Positions 25,224-32,903 of a stretch of DNA of 64,000 bases are shown piece after piece. Below the pieces are notes generated by a model, which made no database searches, had not been told where the DNA came from, and was given only the letters and a program-made list of their open reading frames with translations. This DNA comes from JABSQH01 sp965230015 (GTDB lineage Bacteria; Actinomycetota; Acidimicrobiia; Acidimicrobiales; Ilumatobacteraceae): NCBI GenBank assembly GCA_965230015.1, contig CBDDKF010000005.1, positions 1-64,000 of the forward strand. The letters are read 5' to 3'. The position numbers and the translations under genes are program-made. The stretch's first letter is position 1, and the number at the start of each line of letters is the position of its first letter.

Positions 25224-26164
25224 CGAGCCCGCACCTGTGCGGCGAGCGCTGCCGCCTGCTCGGCGCCATCAGCGGGCCGCACGCACTGAGCGCCAGCCCC
25301 GAGGCGCAACAACAACCGGCTCAGCCATCGCTCGCTGCTCATCGGCAACGTCACCTCGATGCGCTTGCGCGAGAGCTCTTTCACCGAGTCGACCGCATAG
25401 TGCTCGCGCACCCATTGCGCAGCCGGCTTCAACCGCAGCACCGCACGCGGTACATCGTCGTCGAAGAACGCAGGGCGCTCCACCGGCTCCTCACTCGCCT
25501 GCCCTCGGCGACCGGTCGCCTCGGCGTGTTCGATGCGATCGATGCGGAACGTGCGCCGCCCACCCGACCGGTCGTCGTCGGCCAGTACGTACCAGTGCCC
25601 GCCGTCGGCGAACAGATGTCGAGGAATCACGCGCCGTTGCGTGGTGGCGTCGCTGGCCGGCGAGTAGTACGTGATCTCGAACTCGCGAGACGCCGCGACG
25701 CCGTCGGCGAGCTCGTCGACGAGTGTTGGCCGATCGAGCTCGAGTGCCAGTCCGGCGGTGTCGTCGCCGTCGGGGTCGTCGACCAGACCGATCGCCTGCA
25801 GCGCGTCGGCGAGCTTGGTCAAGCCGCTGGCCAGCGGTCCGTCGTCGTCGGCTCCGGGGAGCTGGAGGGCGGCACGTCCCGCAGCGAGCAAGGTGAACCC
25901 CTCCGGCGCGGTCAGTCGGAGCGGCCGGGTGAACAATCTCGGGACGCCGATCATCACCGTGCCCTCGTCGATGAACACGTCGATCATCTCGTCGACGAAC
26001 GGGGGCAGCCCGCACATTGCGACCAGTTCAAGGTCGTGCTCGATGTCTTCGACCGTGGCGTCGAATCGTTCGGCCACCTCGTCGAGCGGGACCGCACCCC
26101 GCTCCATCAGCCACGGCAACATCACCAACAGTCGGCGCAGCCGCTCCTCGGCCTTGGTGGTCAT
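25193..26164 (-). CDS. pafC: PafC-like WYL-domain regulator
   Basis: A 323-residue WYL-domain protein. An N-terminal winged-helix part (RLRRLLVMLPWLMERGAVPLDEV) is followed by the WYL domain with FEITYYSPA and HWYVLADDDRSGGRRTFRIDRIE, which binds a ligand or single-stranded nucleic acid, and a C-terminal extension with LLRLGAGAQCV. PafB and PafC are paired regulators of the LexA-independent DNA-damage response in actinobacteria. Its ATG overlaps the stop of the upstream PafB gene. The ATG at 26164 is chosen because of that overlap and because the longer ORF adds an Arg-rich non-protein-like stretch. Confidence 0.84.
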   Translation of the reverse strand: MTTKAEERLRRLLVMLPWLMERGAVPLDEVAERFDATVEDIEHDLELVAMCGLPPFVDEMIDVFIDEGTVMIGVPRLFTRPLRLTAPEGFTLLAAGRAALQLPGADDDGPLASGLTKLADALQAIGLVDDPDGDDTAGLALELDRPTLVDELADGVAASREFEITYYSPASDATTQRRVIPRHLFADGGHWYVLADDDRSGGRRTFRIDRIEHAEATGRRGQASEEPVERPAFFDDDVPRAVLRLKPAAQWVREHYAVDSVKELSRKRIEVTLPMSSERWLSRLLLRLGAGAQCVRPADGAEQAAALAAQVRARYADRTPTDD

Positions 26165-27123
26165 CGGCCGCTGGCTCCTGCGGCGATCACTGCGTCGAGG
26201 GCGTCGATCACGGCGGCGCGTAGGTCCGGCGGTCCGAGTACCTCGGCGTGCTGCGCCAGCCCGAGCACCCACGACAAGAACGCATCGCGGTTGGCGGCGG
26301 GCACGCGCACCACGACCGACCCGTCGTCGTTGCGCTGCTCCACCCGGTGATCGCCGAGCTCGCCGACCACACCGGACGCCCGCGGACGGTCGATGTGCAC
26401 CAGTGCGTCAACGTCGTCGTCCGCCGCGTGCCCGATGCGTTTCGGGTCGGCGGGAAACGCATCGCGTGGATCGAAGTCGTCGGGACGGTCGTAGGCGCCA
26501 GCCTCGCCGAGGGTGAACATCGGGCGCCGCTGATCGAGGCGGTCGACGCGAAACGTGCGCTTGGCCTGCCGGTCGTGGTCGAACCCCACGACGTACCAGA
26601 ACCCGCCGCGCAACAGCAGCCCCCACGGATCGACCCGGCGAGTCGCTCCTCGATAGCCGAACTCGATCGTCGAGCGCTGGGCGATCGCCACGCGCAGCTC
26701 GGGAAGCTCGGCGCGGTCGGGGACCACGGCGCTCACGGCGACCGGCGTCCCGATCGGCGAGCCGCCGAGCTTGCGAATCGCCTCGTCGCCCGCGCTCGAC
26801 CCGGTATGCACCGCAGCGACAGCAAGCTGCAATGCACGCATCTCGGCGGCGTCGAGATCGAGGTCGGCGAGCTCGTAGGCGGCGCGATCGATGCGATAGC
26901 GCGTTTGCCCAGCGTGCGTGCCGCCGTCGACCATCGTGGTCTCGATCGGCACACCGATCGAGCGCAACGCGGCCTTGTCGCGTTCGAATTGGGCTCGTCG
27001 GTTGCGCTCGTCGGCGGCGTACTGGCCGTCGAGTTCGTTGGCGATCTGGACCAGGCTGAGCGGCTGCGGCGTTTCCAGCAACAACGCCAGCAGATTGGTC
27101 AGTCGCTCGAGGCGATCATCCAT
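26161..27123 (-). CDS. pafB: PafB-like WYL-domain regulator
   Basis: A 320-residue WYL protein, partner of PafC. MDDRLERLTNLLALLLETPQPLSLVQIANELDGQY is the helix-turn-helix; residues about 150-240 form the WYL domain with IEFGYRGATRRVDPWGLLL and FWYVVGFDHDRQAKRTFRVDRL. The PafBC complex switches on repair genes after DNA damage. Here it is not next to the proteasome genes found in mycobacteria, but downstream of a B12-binding protein whose stop overlaps the PafB start by 8 bases. The start follows directly from that overlap and from the family. Confidence 0.84.
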   Translation of the reverse strand: MDDRLERLTNLLALLLETPQPLSLVQIANELDGQYAADERNRRAQFERDKAALRSIGVPIETTMVDGGTHAGQTRYRIDRAAYELADLDLDAAEMRALQLAVAAVHTGSSAGDEAIRKLGGSPIGTPVAVSAVVPDRAELPELRVAIAQRSTIEFGYRGATRRVDPWGLLLRGGFWYVVGFDHDRQAKRTFRVDRLDQRRPMFTLGEAGAYDRPDDFDPRDAFPADPKRIGHAADDDVDALVHIDRPRASGVVGELGDHRVEQRNDDGSVVVRVPAANRDAFLSWVLGLAQHAEVLGPPDLRAAVIDALDAVIAAGASGR

Positions 27124-27514
27124 CGGCGTGTTGTTCGAGGACACGACGGACGCTGGCCACGACCTCGTCGGCGCTCGCCCCAGGGGTGAGCACATCGGCC
27201 ACGCCGGCCCGGTGCAATTCGTCGACGTCGTCGGGCGGCACGATGCCGCCGACGACCACCGGGGTATCGGCGCCGCGCTCGCGCACCGCGTCGACCACCA
27301 GCGGCGCCAGTGTCATGTGCGCGCCCGACAGCATCGACAGCCCGATCAGGTCGACGTCTTCGTCGACGGCAGCTGCGGCCACGGTCTCCGGGGTCTGGAA
27401 CAGGCCGGTGTAGATCACCTCGAAGCCGGCGTCGCGCAGGATGCGGGCGACCACTTTCACACCACGGTCGTGGCCGTCGAGACCGACTTTGGCAACCAAC
27501 ACCCGCGCAGACAC
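27116..27514 (-). CDS. B12-binding subunit, methylmalonyl-CoA mutase C-terminal type
   Basis: A 132-residue cobalamin-binding domain standing alone. AKVGLDGHDRGVKVVA holds the DxHxxG motif whose His ligates cobalt, followed by EVIYTGLFQTPE, LIGLSMLSGAHMTL and VVVGGIVPPDD. In acyl-CoA mutases this is the small subunit that pairs with the large catalytic subunit; one such large subunit lies at 32904-34541. The GTG at 27514 is 20 bases after the aldehyde dehydrogenase stop. It overlaps pafB by 8 bases. It may be the mutase small subunit or a B12-sensing partner of PafBC; the sequence fits the mutase subunit best. Confidence 0.85.
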   Translation of the reverse strand: MSARVLVAKVGLDGHDRGVKVVARILRDAGFEVIYTGLFQTPETVAAAAVDEDVDLIGLSMLSGAHMTLAPLVVDAVRERGADTPVVVGGIVPPDDVDELHRAGVADVLTPGASADEVVASVRRVLEQHADG

Positions 27515-27533
27515 CGGGGGCAATCTACTCGGG

Positions 27534-28952
27534 CTACATCTGCAGGCTCTTGATCTGGAGGAACTCCTCGATCCCGTAGGGGCCGTTCTCGCGACCATAG
27601 CCCGACTGCTTGTAGCCGCCGAACGGGGCAGCGATGTTGAACGCTCCACCGTTGACGTCGACCATGCCGGTGCGCATCCGACGAGCCACCGACATCGCCC
27701 GCTCCTGATCGCTCGACCACACGCCACCCGACAGGCCGTAGAGGCTGTCGTTGGCGATACGCACGGCGTCGTCCTCGTCCTCGTAGGCGATGACCGACAG
27801 CACCGGCCCGAAGATCTCCTCTTGGGCGACGGTCATGTCGTTGGTCACCTCGGCGAGCACGGTGGGCTTGACGAAGTAGCCGCTGTCTTTCCCCTCGGGC
27901 TTCCCGAGACCGCCCGCGGCTACCACAGCACCTTCGTCGATGCCCTTCTGGATGTAGCTCTGCACGCGGTCCCACTGCGCTTGCGAGATCAGCGGGCCGA
28001 GGTGCATGCCTTCCTTGCTCGGATCGTCGACCTGGGTGCCCTCGGCCGTGGCGACGGCGATGGCCAGCGCCTCGTCGTAGCGGCTGCGCGGCACGAGCAT
28101 GCGGGTGTGCGCCGTGCACGTCTGCCCCGAGTTGAGGTAGCAGGCGAACACGCCCTTGGGGATCACGTCGGTGAGATCGGCATCGTCGAGCACGATGTTG
28201 GCCGACTTACCGCCCAGCTCGAGCGCCACGCGCTTCACGGTGCCTGCCGCCGCGGCAGCGACGGCCTTGCCGGCGCGGGTCGAGCCGGTGAAGCTGATCA
28301 TGTCCACGCCGGGGTGCGCAGCGATCGCCGCGCCCACCTCGGGGCCGGTGCCGCTGACCAGGTTGAACACGCCCTCGGGCAGTCCGACTTCGTGCACGAT
28401 CTCGGCGAGGATGAACGCGTTGAGCGGTGCCACCTCGCTCGGCTTGAGCACGAAGGTGCAGCCAGCCGCGAGCGCGCCGCCGAGCTTGCAGATGATCTGG
28501 TGCAGCGGGTAGTTCCACGGCGTGATCGCGCCGACGACACCGACAGGCTCCTTGACCACGAGGCTGTTGCCGATCGTCTCTTCGAACGAGAAGTCGTCGA
28601 GCAGCGTGGCGTAGCTCTGCATGTTGCCCGCCGGAAGACCGGACTGGATCATGTTGGCCCACGTGATCGGCATGCCGACCTCACCCGAGATCACCTCGGC
28701 GATCTCGGGACCACGGGCTTGCAGCGCCTCGTTGAGCCGAACCATGTACTTCTGGCGCTCCTCGACCGGCGTGCCGGCCCACGAGTCGAACGCCCGGCGA
28801 GCGGCGTCGACAGCCTTGTCGACATCGCTGGCCGCGCCATCGGGAATCGAGCCCATCACCTCTTCGGTGCCGGCGTTGATCACCTCGATGGTGCCCGTGC
28901 CGTCGGAGGGCACCCAGGCGCCGTCGATGTAGATGTTCGAGTAGTCGCGCAT
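27534..28952 (-). CDS. Aldehyde dehydrogenase family protein
   Basis: A 472-residue NAD(P)-dependent aldehyde dehydrogenase. PWNYPLHQII and KPSEVAPL lie in the cofactor domain, FTGSTRAGK closes it, ELGGKSANIV contains the Glu base and NSGQTCTA the catalytic Cys. FGGYKQSGYGRENG is the usual C-terminal oligomerisation end. It oxidises an aldehyde to an acid in the cytoplasm. The start at 28952 (MRDYSNIYIDGAW) fits the family. It is followed by the B12-binding protein, PafB and PafC, all on one strand with small gaps or overlaps. Confidence 0.9.
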   Translation of the reverse strand: MRDYSNIYIDGAWVPSDGTGTIEVINAGTEEVMGSIPDGAASDVDKAVDAARRAFDSWAGTPVEERQKYMVRLNEALQARGPEIAEVISGEVGMPITWANMIQSGLPAGNMQSYATLLDDFSFEETIGNSLVVKEPVGVVGAITPWNYPLHQIICKLGGALAAGCTFVLKPSEVAPLNAFILAEIVHEVGLPEGVFNLVSGTGPEVGAAIAAHPGVDMISFTGSTRAGKAVAAAAAGTVKRVALELGGKSANIVLDDADLTDVIPKGVFACYLNSGQTCTAHTRMLVPRSRYDEALAIAVATAEGTQVDDPSKEGMHLGPLISQAQWDRVQSYIQKGIDEGAVVAAGGLGKPEGKDSGYFVKPTVLAEVTNDMTVAQEEIFGPVLSVIAYEDEDDAVRIANDSLYGLSGGVWSSDQERAMSVARRMRTGMVDVNGGAFNIAAPFGGYKQSGYGRENGPYGIEEFLQIKSLQM

Positions 28953-29014
28953 GGCCTCAGTCTGGTCGACCCGACCCCCCAACATTCAGTCGGAGCACAG
29001 CCCCCTACCTGCGC

Positions 29015-29063
29015 AGGAATACCGGGGATTTCCGGCGCCACGCGCCGGATTCCGCGAACAGTT
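29015..29063 (-). repeat. Family B REP-like hairpin, copy B3
   Basis: Read on the minus strand it begins AACTGTTCGCGGAATCC, has the CGGCGCGTGGCGCCG hairpin and ends AAATCCCCGGTATTCCT. Nearly identical to B10. It lies between the CsoR-family stop and the aldehyde dehydrogenase start. Confidence 0.75.
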
Positions 29064-29079
29064 CGGCGCCGCCCCAGCG

Positions 29080-29337
29080 TCAACCGAGCTTGACGAACAG
29101 CTTCTCGAGCTCGTCGACGTCGATCTCACCGTCGGGCTGCGTGGCGCAGTGACGCATCCCGCCGGCGATCAGTCGATAGCTGACCCGATCGAGCGCCGAC
29201 TTGCACGCCGACAGCTGAGTGATGACCGCGCGACAGTCCTCACCGTCGTCGATCATCCGCTGCACACCGCGGATCTGTCCCTCCAACCGTCGCAACCGAT
29301 TGGTGACGTCACCGCGCACTTCGTCGGGAAACTCCAT
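29080..29337 (-). CDS. CsoR/RcnR/CstR-family transcriptional repressor
   Basis: An 85-residue all-helical DUF156 repressor. RLRRLEGQIRGVQRMI is helix 1 with the conserved Arg. Family sensing residues would be C35, position 60 and C64: this protein has C35 and C64 but Gly at position 60 where copper-sensing CsoR has His, plus an extra C45. That C-G-C pattern is closer to thiol- or persulphide-sensing CstR-type proteins than to CsoR; metal sensing cannot be ruled out. A palindrome ATACC-N6-GGTAT at its start codon (29338-29353) is a likely operator, giving autorepression. No obvious target gene is next to it. Confidence 0.85.
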   Translation of the reverse strand: MEFPDEVRGDVTNRLRRLEGQIRGVQRMIDDGEDCRAVITQLSACKSALDRVSYRLIAGGMRHCATQPDGEIDVDELEKLFVKLG

Positions 29338-29353
29338 ACCCCGTATGGTATCG
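29338..29353. promoter_or_regulatory. Putative operator of the CsoR-family repressor
   Basis: ATACC CCGTAT GGTAT lies immediately upstream of the repressor ATG. ATACCCC-type symmetric sites are typical of CsoR/CstR operators, so autoregulation is likely. Proximity to the start codon would let bound repressor block initiation. Confidence 0.5.
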
Positions 29354-29424
29354 CGGCGCCTTACCCAGATCCTGCGCGCAACAGTGTTGGACGGAACCGC
29401 GCCAGCCGTGCTCCCGCACCCACC

Positions 29425-29475
29425 GTTCTGTTCGCGGAATCGCGCGCGTTGCGCGCGAAATCGCCAGAATTTTGG
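29425..29475 (+). repeat. Family B REP-like hairpin, copy B4
   Basis: GTTCTGTTCGCGGAATC, then CGCGCGCG-TT-type hairpin, then CCAGAATTTTGG. It ends directly before the stop codon of pgi on the opposite strand. TTCTG and CAGAA at the two ends pair, closing the whole element as one hairpin. Confidence 0.77.
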
Positions 29476-31044
29476 TTAGCGGTGGGCGCGGTACCAGTCG
29501 ATGAGGGCGTTGGTCGAGGCGTCGTGACGGTCGGGGGTGGGGTCACCGGTGAGTTCGGGGGTGATGTTGTTGGCCAGCTCCTTGCCGAGCTCTACGCCCC
29601 ACTGGTCGTAGCTGTCGATCCCCCAGATCGTGCCTTGCACGTTGACGATGTGTTCGTACAGCGCGATCAGCTGACCGAGCGTCGACGGCGTCAGCTCGTC
29701 CGCCAGGATCACCGCGCTCGGGCGGTTCCCCTCGAAGTTGCGATACGGCTCGTCGACGTTCTCCCGCCCGAAGGCCAACGCCTCCGACTGAGCGATGAGG
29801 TTGGCCACCAGTAGGTCGTGGTGGTGGCGGTACGGGTGATGCGGTGTGGCAAACCCAATGAAGTCGCACGGGACGATGCGCGTGCCCTGGTGGATCAACT
29901 GATAGAACGCGTGCTGTCCGTTGGTCCCCGGCTCGCCCCACACGATGGGCCCCGAATCGGTGGCCAGACGGGTGCCGTCGAGCCGCACCGACTTGCCGTT
30001 CGATTCCATTTCCAGCTGCTGCAGGTACGCCGGGAACCGAGCCAACTCGTCGGCGTAGGGCAACACCGCCTTGGTCCACCAGCCGAGCACATTGCCGTAC
30101 CACACCCCGATCAAGCCGAGCACCGCGGGCGCATTCGCTTCCAGCGGCGCCTGGGTGAAGTGCTCGTCGATCTTCCGGAAGCCCACAAGGAACTCGCGGA
30201 AGTGGTCGGGACCGATCGCCACCATCAGCGACAACCCGATCGCCGAGTCGACCGAGTAGCGACCGCCGACCCAATCCCAGAACCCGAACATGTTGGCCGT
30301 GTCGATGCCGAAGTCGGCGACCCGCTCGGCGTTGGTCGACACGGCCACGAAGTGATCGGCCACGGCGTCCTCACCCAACGCCGCAACCAGCCAGTCGCGA
30401 GCGGTGCGCGCATTCGTCAACGTCTCGACCGTGCCGAAGGTCTTCGACGCAACGATGAACATGGTCTCGGCCGGTTCGCTGCCGGCCAGCACGTCGGCGA
30501 TGTCCTGCCCGTCGACGTTCGACACGAACGAGCTGCGAATCCGCGGGTGGGCGAACGCCTGCAGCGCCTTGGTGGCCATTGCCGGACCGAGGTCGGAGCC
30601 GCCGATGCCGATGTTGACCACATGGGTGATCCGTTCGTCGGCGCGCACGCGGTCGGCGAACGCAGCCATCTTGTCGAGCGTGGCGTGCACGTCCGGGACC
30701 ACGTCGTGGCCGTCGACGTACATCGACACACCCGATGGCGCGCGCAGCGCAACGTGCATCACCGCCCGGTCTTCGGTGACGTTGATGTGCTCGCCGGCGA
30801 ACATGGCGTCGCGTCGCTGCTCGACTCCAGCGGTGCGGGCAACGTCGAACAGCGCCGCGAGGATCGTGTCGTCGACGCGGTGTTTGGAGTAGTCCACGCG
30901 CAGATCGCCTGCCTGGATCACGTAGCGATCGGCTCGGGTCGGATCGTCGGTGAGCAGGTCGCGCAAGGGTGGAGGTTCGGGAAGCTGGCGCAGCGGTTCG
31001 AACAACGCGGACGGATCGGTAGCGGGGTCGTGGGTAGCAGCCAT
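29476..31044 (-). CDS. pgi: Glucose-6-phosphate isomerase
   Basis: A 522-residue phosphoglucose isomerase. VNIGIGGSDLGP and VASKTFGTVET are the sugar-phosphate binding loops; LEMESNGKSV holds the catalytic Glu, GTNGQHAFYQL the His and QWGVELGKELA the Lys. It interconverts glucose-6-phosphate and fructose-6-phosphate. Slightly shorter than the roughly 550-residue E. coli form, with intact catalytic sites. It is 11 bases after pgl on the same strand, so glycolysis and the pentose phosphate branch are co-expressed here. Confidence 0.94.
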   Translation of the reverse strand: MAATHDPATDPSALFEPLRQLPEPPPLRDLLTDDPTRADRYVIQAGDLRVDYSKHRVDDTILAALFDVARTAGVEQRRDAMFAGEHINVTEDRAVMHVALRAPSGVSMYVDGHDVVPDVHATLDKMAAFADRVRADERITHVVNIGIGGSDLGPAMATKALQAFAHPRIRSSFVSNVDGQDIADVLAGSEPAETMFIVASKTFGTVETLTNARTARDWLVAALGEDAVADHFVAVSTNAERVADFGIDTANMFGFWDWVGGRYSVDSAIGLSLMVAIGPDHFREFLVGFRKIDEHFTQAPLEANAPAVLGLIGVWYGNVLGWWTKAVLPYADELARFPAYLQQLEMESNGKSVRLDGTRLATDSGPIVWGEPGTNGQHAFYQLIHQGTRIVPCDFIGFATPHHPYRHHHDLLVANLIAQSEALAFGRENVDEPYRNFEGNRPSAVILADELTPSTLGQLIALYEHIVNVQGTIWGIDSYDQWGVELGKELANNITPELTGDPTPDRHDASTNALIDWYRAHR

Positions 31045-31055
31045 CGGAGCGGAAC

Positions 31056-31727
31056 CTACTCAACCGGCGTGAGCGGCGCGTCCGCCGCTGCGCGCGCCGC
31101 TGCAGCTTCGTCGAGGAATGCGGTGGTCGCAGTGCGCCGCACGGTGTTGATCGGCAGGTCGGGATCGCGCAGCAACCATCGTTCGACGATCGCCGCCTTT
31201 CCCGTGCCGGCGGCGAGCACCAACCGGGCGCGTGCGCCGTTGACCACCGGCGGAGTGAGCGTCATCCGCCGCCGTCCGTGGAACTCGCCGACGAGATCGA
31301 CCGGCCGAGTACTGGCAACGATGTCGGCGTCGCCGGGCGGCCACGATGCGGTGTGGCCATCGTCGCCCAGGCCGAGGTGGACCACATCGAACCGCTCGGG
31401 AAGCGACGCCGCGTAGCGCCGCGCGGCGGCCCGCAGGTCCTTGGCCGTCACGGGCATCAGGCGCACGGTGCCGGGAAACCCGTCGAGTTGGTCGGCGTTG
31501 CGGTCGGGATCGTGGTCGGGGGCGATCCGTTCGTCGACCTGCCATGTGGTGATGTGCTCCCACGGCAGGTCGGTCGCGGCGAGCGCGTCGAGCATCGGCT
31601 GGGGCGTGTTGCCGCCGCTGACCGCAAGCGATGCACTGCCCCGTCGCCGCACGGCGTTGGCGAGCTTGCGGGTGATGAACGCGGCTGCGTGCGCTGCCGG
31701 GTCGTCGCTGACTCGAATGTCCATCAC
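31056..31727 (-). CDS. pgl: 6-phosphogluconolactonase
   Basis: A 223-residue lactonase of the Pgl/glucosamine-6-phosphate isomerase fold. SLAVSGGNTP, WQVDERIAP and HLGLGDDGHTASWPPG are the phosphate and catalytic motifs, the last including the catalytic His. It hydrolyses 6-phosphogluconolactone in the pentose phosphate path. It starts at one of two adjacent ATGs (31727 or 31724). The ABC ATPase gene starts divergently 58 bases away. Confidence 0.9.
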   Translation of the reverse strand: MMDIRVSDDPAAHAAAFITRKLANAVRRRGSASLAVSGGNTPQPMLDALAATDLPWEHITTWQVDERIAPDHDPDRNADQLDGFPGTVRLMPVTAKDLRAAARRYAASLPERFDVVHLGLGDDGHTASWPPGDADIVASTRPVDLVGEFHGRRRMTLTPPVVNGARARLVLAAGTGKAAIVERWLLRDPDLPINTVRRTATTAFLDEAAAARAAADAPLTPVE

Positions 31728-31785
31728 CGCAACCTAGATCGTGGCCGCGTATGCCTCGACGCTCCCCGGCGTCTAGCGTTTCGCC

Positions 31786-32865
31786 GTGGGCGCGATCGTT
31801 GTCGACCGAGTCACCAAGGCATTCCCCGACACGGTGCCCGCGCTCGACGACATGTCGCTGCGCATCGACGATGGCGAGCTGTTCGGCCTGGTCGGCCCCT
31901 CGGGATGCGGCAAGAGCACCGTCCTGCGCCTGATCGCTGGACTCGATCGGCCGACCGCAGGCCGCATCTTCATCGGCGAACGCGACGTCACCGACTGGCC
32001 GGAACGCGATCGCCACGTCGGCATGGTCACCCAGCAGAACCAGTTGCTCCATCATCTCACTGCGGCGCGCAACGTGGCGTTCCCCCTGGAGGTACGCGAC
32101 CCGAACAGCCATGAGGACCACATCCTCGATCGGGTACACGCCGAGGCGTCGCTACTCGGGATCGAGCACACGCTCGACCGGTCGCCGTCGAAGCTCTCGG
32201 AGGGCGAGCGCCGACGCGTCCAGCTAGCGCGCGCCGTCGTCAGCTCGCCGTCGACGTTGTTGCTCGACGAAGCGCTGGCGAACCTCGAAGATCAAGTGCG
32301 GCTCACGCTGCGCAACGACCTGGTGTCGGTGCAACGCGACCGCGGCCTGACCACGGTGCTCGCCACGGCCAACCAGCAGGACGCGATGGCGATGTGCGAT
32401 CGGGTGGCGGTGCTCTTCGACGGCATCGTGCACCAGATCGGGAACCCGTTCGACGTGTACGACCGTCCGGCGACAACCAGCGTGGCCGCGTTCTTCGGCG
32501 AACCGGCGATGAACCTGCTGCCGGCAACGATCGAGGCCGACGGTGCGTTCTCGGTGCTCGGCGTGCGCGTCGTCTCCCCGCGCGCGATCCCCACCGACAG
32601 CGCCGAAGTGATCGTCGGCGTGCGCCCCGACGAGGTCGTGATCGGCAGCGCGCTCGACAGCGCGATCGAGGTCGGCGTCGTCGCCACCGAACCTCTTGGT
32701 CACATCACGCACATCCATGGCGAGACACGACGTGGCCACCGCTTCAACTGCGTGCTGCGCGGGGCGCCGCCGCCCGTCGGCACCACCCTCGACATCGGGC
32801 TCCGTCCCGACCGGGTCCACGTCTTCGAGCCGATCTCGGGCGACGCACTGGTCCACCCGTCGTAG
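31786..32865 (+). CDS. ABC transporter ATP-binding protein, MalK/UgpC type, degenerate motifs
   Basis: A 359-residue ATPase with a nucleotide-binding domain and a C-terminal TOBE-like regulatory part, as in sugar importers. Walker A is GPSGCGKST (37-45) and Walker B LLLDE (158-162). Deviations: the signature is LSEGE (137-141) instead of LSGGQ, the switch His after Walker B is Ala (A195 in TANQQDA, against THDQxEA) and the D-loop is ANLE. These changes usually lower ATP hydrolysis. No permease or binding protein is adjacent. It may be a regulatory or moonlighting ATPase, or serve a transporter encoded elsewhere. GTG start. Confidence 0.83.
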   Translation: MGAIVVDRVTKAFPDTVPALDDMSLRIDDGELFGLVGPSGCGKSTVLRLIAGLDRPTAGRIFIGERDVTDWPERDRHVGMVTQQNQLLHHLTAARNVAFPLEVRDPNSHEDHILDRVHAEASLLGIEHTLDRSPSKLSEGERRRVQLARAVVSSPSTLLLDEALANLEDQVRLTLRNDLVSVQRDRGLTTVLATANQQDAMAMCDRVAVLFDGIVHQIGNPFDVYDRPATTSVAAFFGEPAMNLLPATIEADGAFSVLGVRVVSPRAIPTDSAEVIVGVRPDEVVIGSALDSAIEVGVVATEPLGHITHIHGETRRGHRFNCVLRGAPPPVGTTLDIGLRPDRVHVFEPISGDALVHPS

Positions 32866-32903
32866 CGCTGACGCACCGCTGGCGCCGAGCAGCAGCGTGA
32901 CAG

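Noticed and set aside
27441..29093. 550-codon plus-strand frame opposite the aldehyde dehydrogenase
   Set aside because: Antisense shadow; the dehydrogenase on the minus strand has all catalytic motifs.
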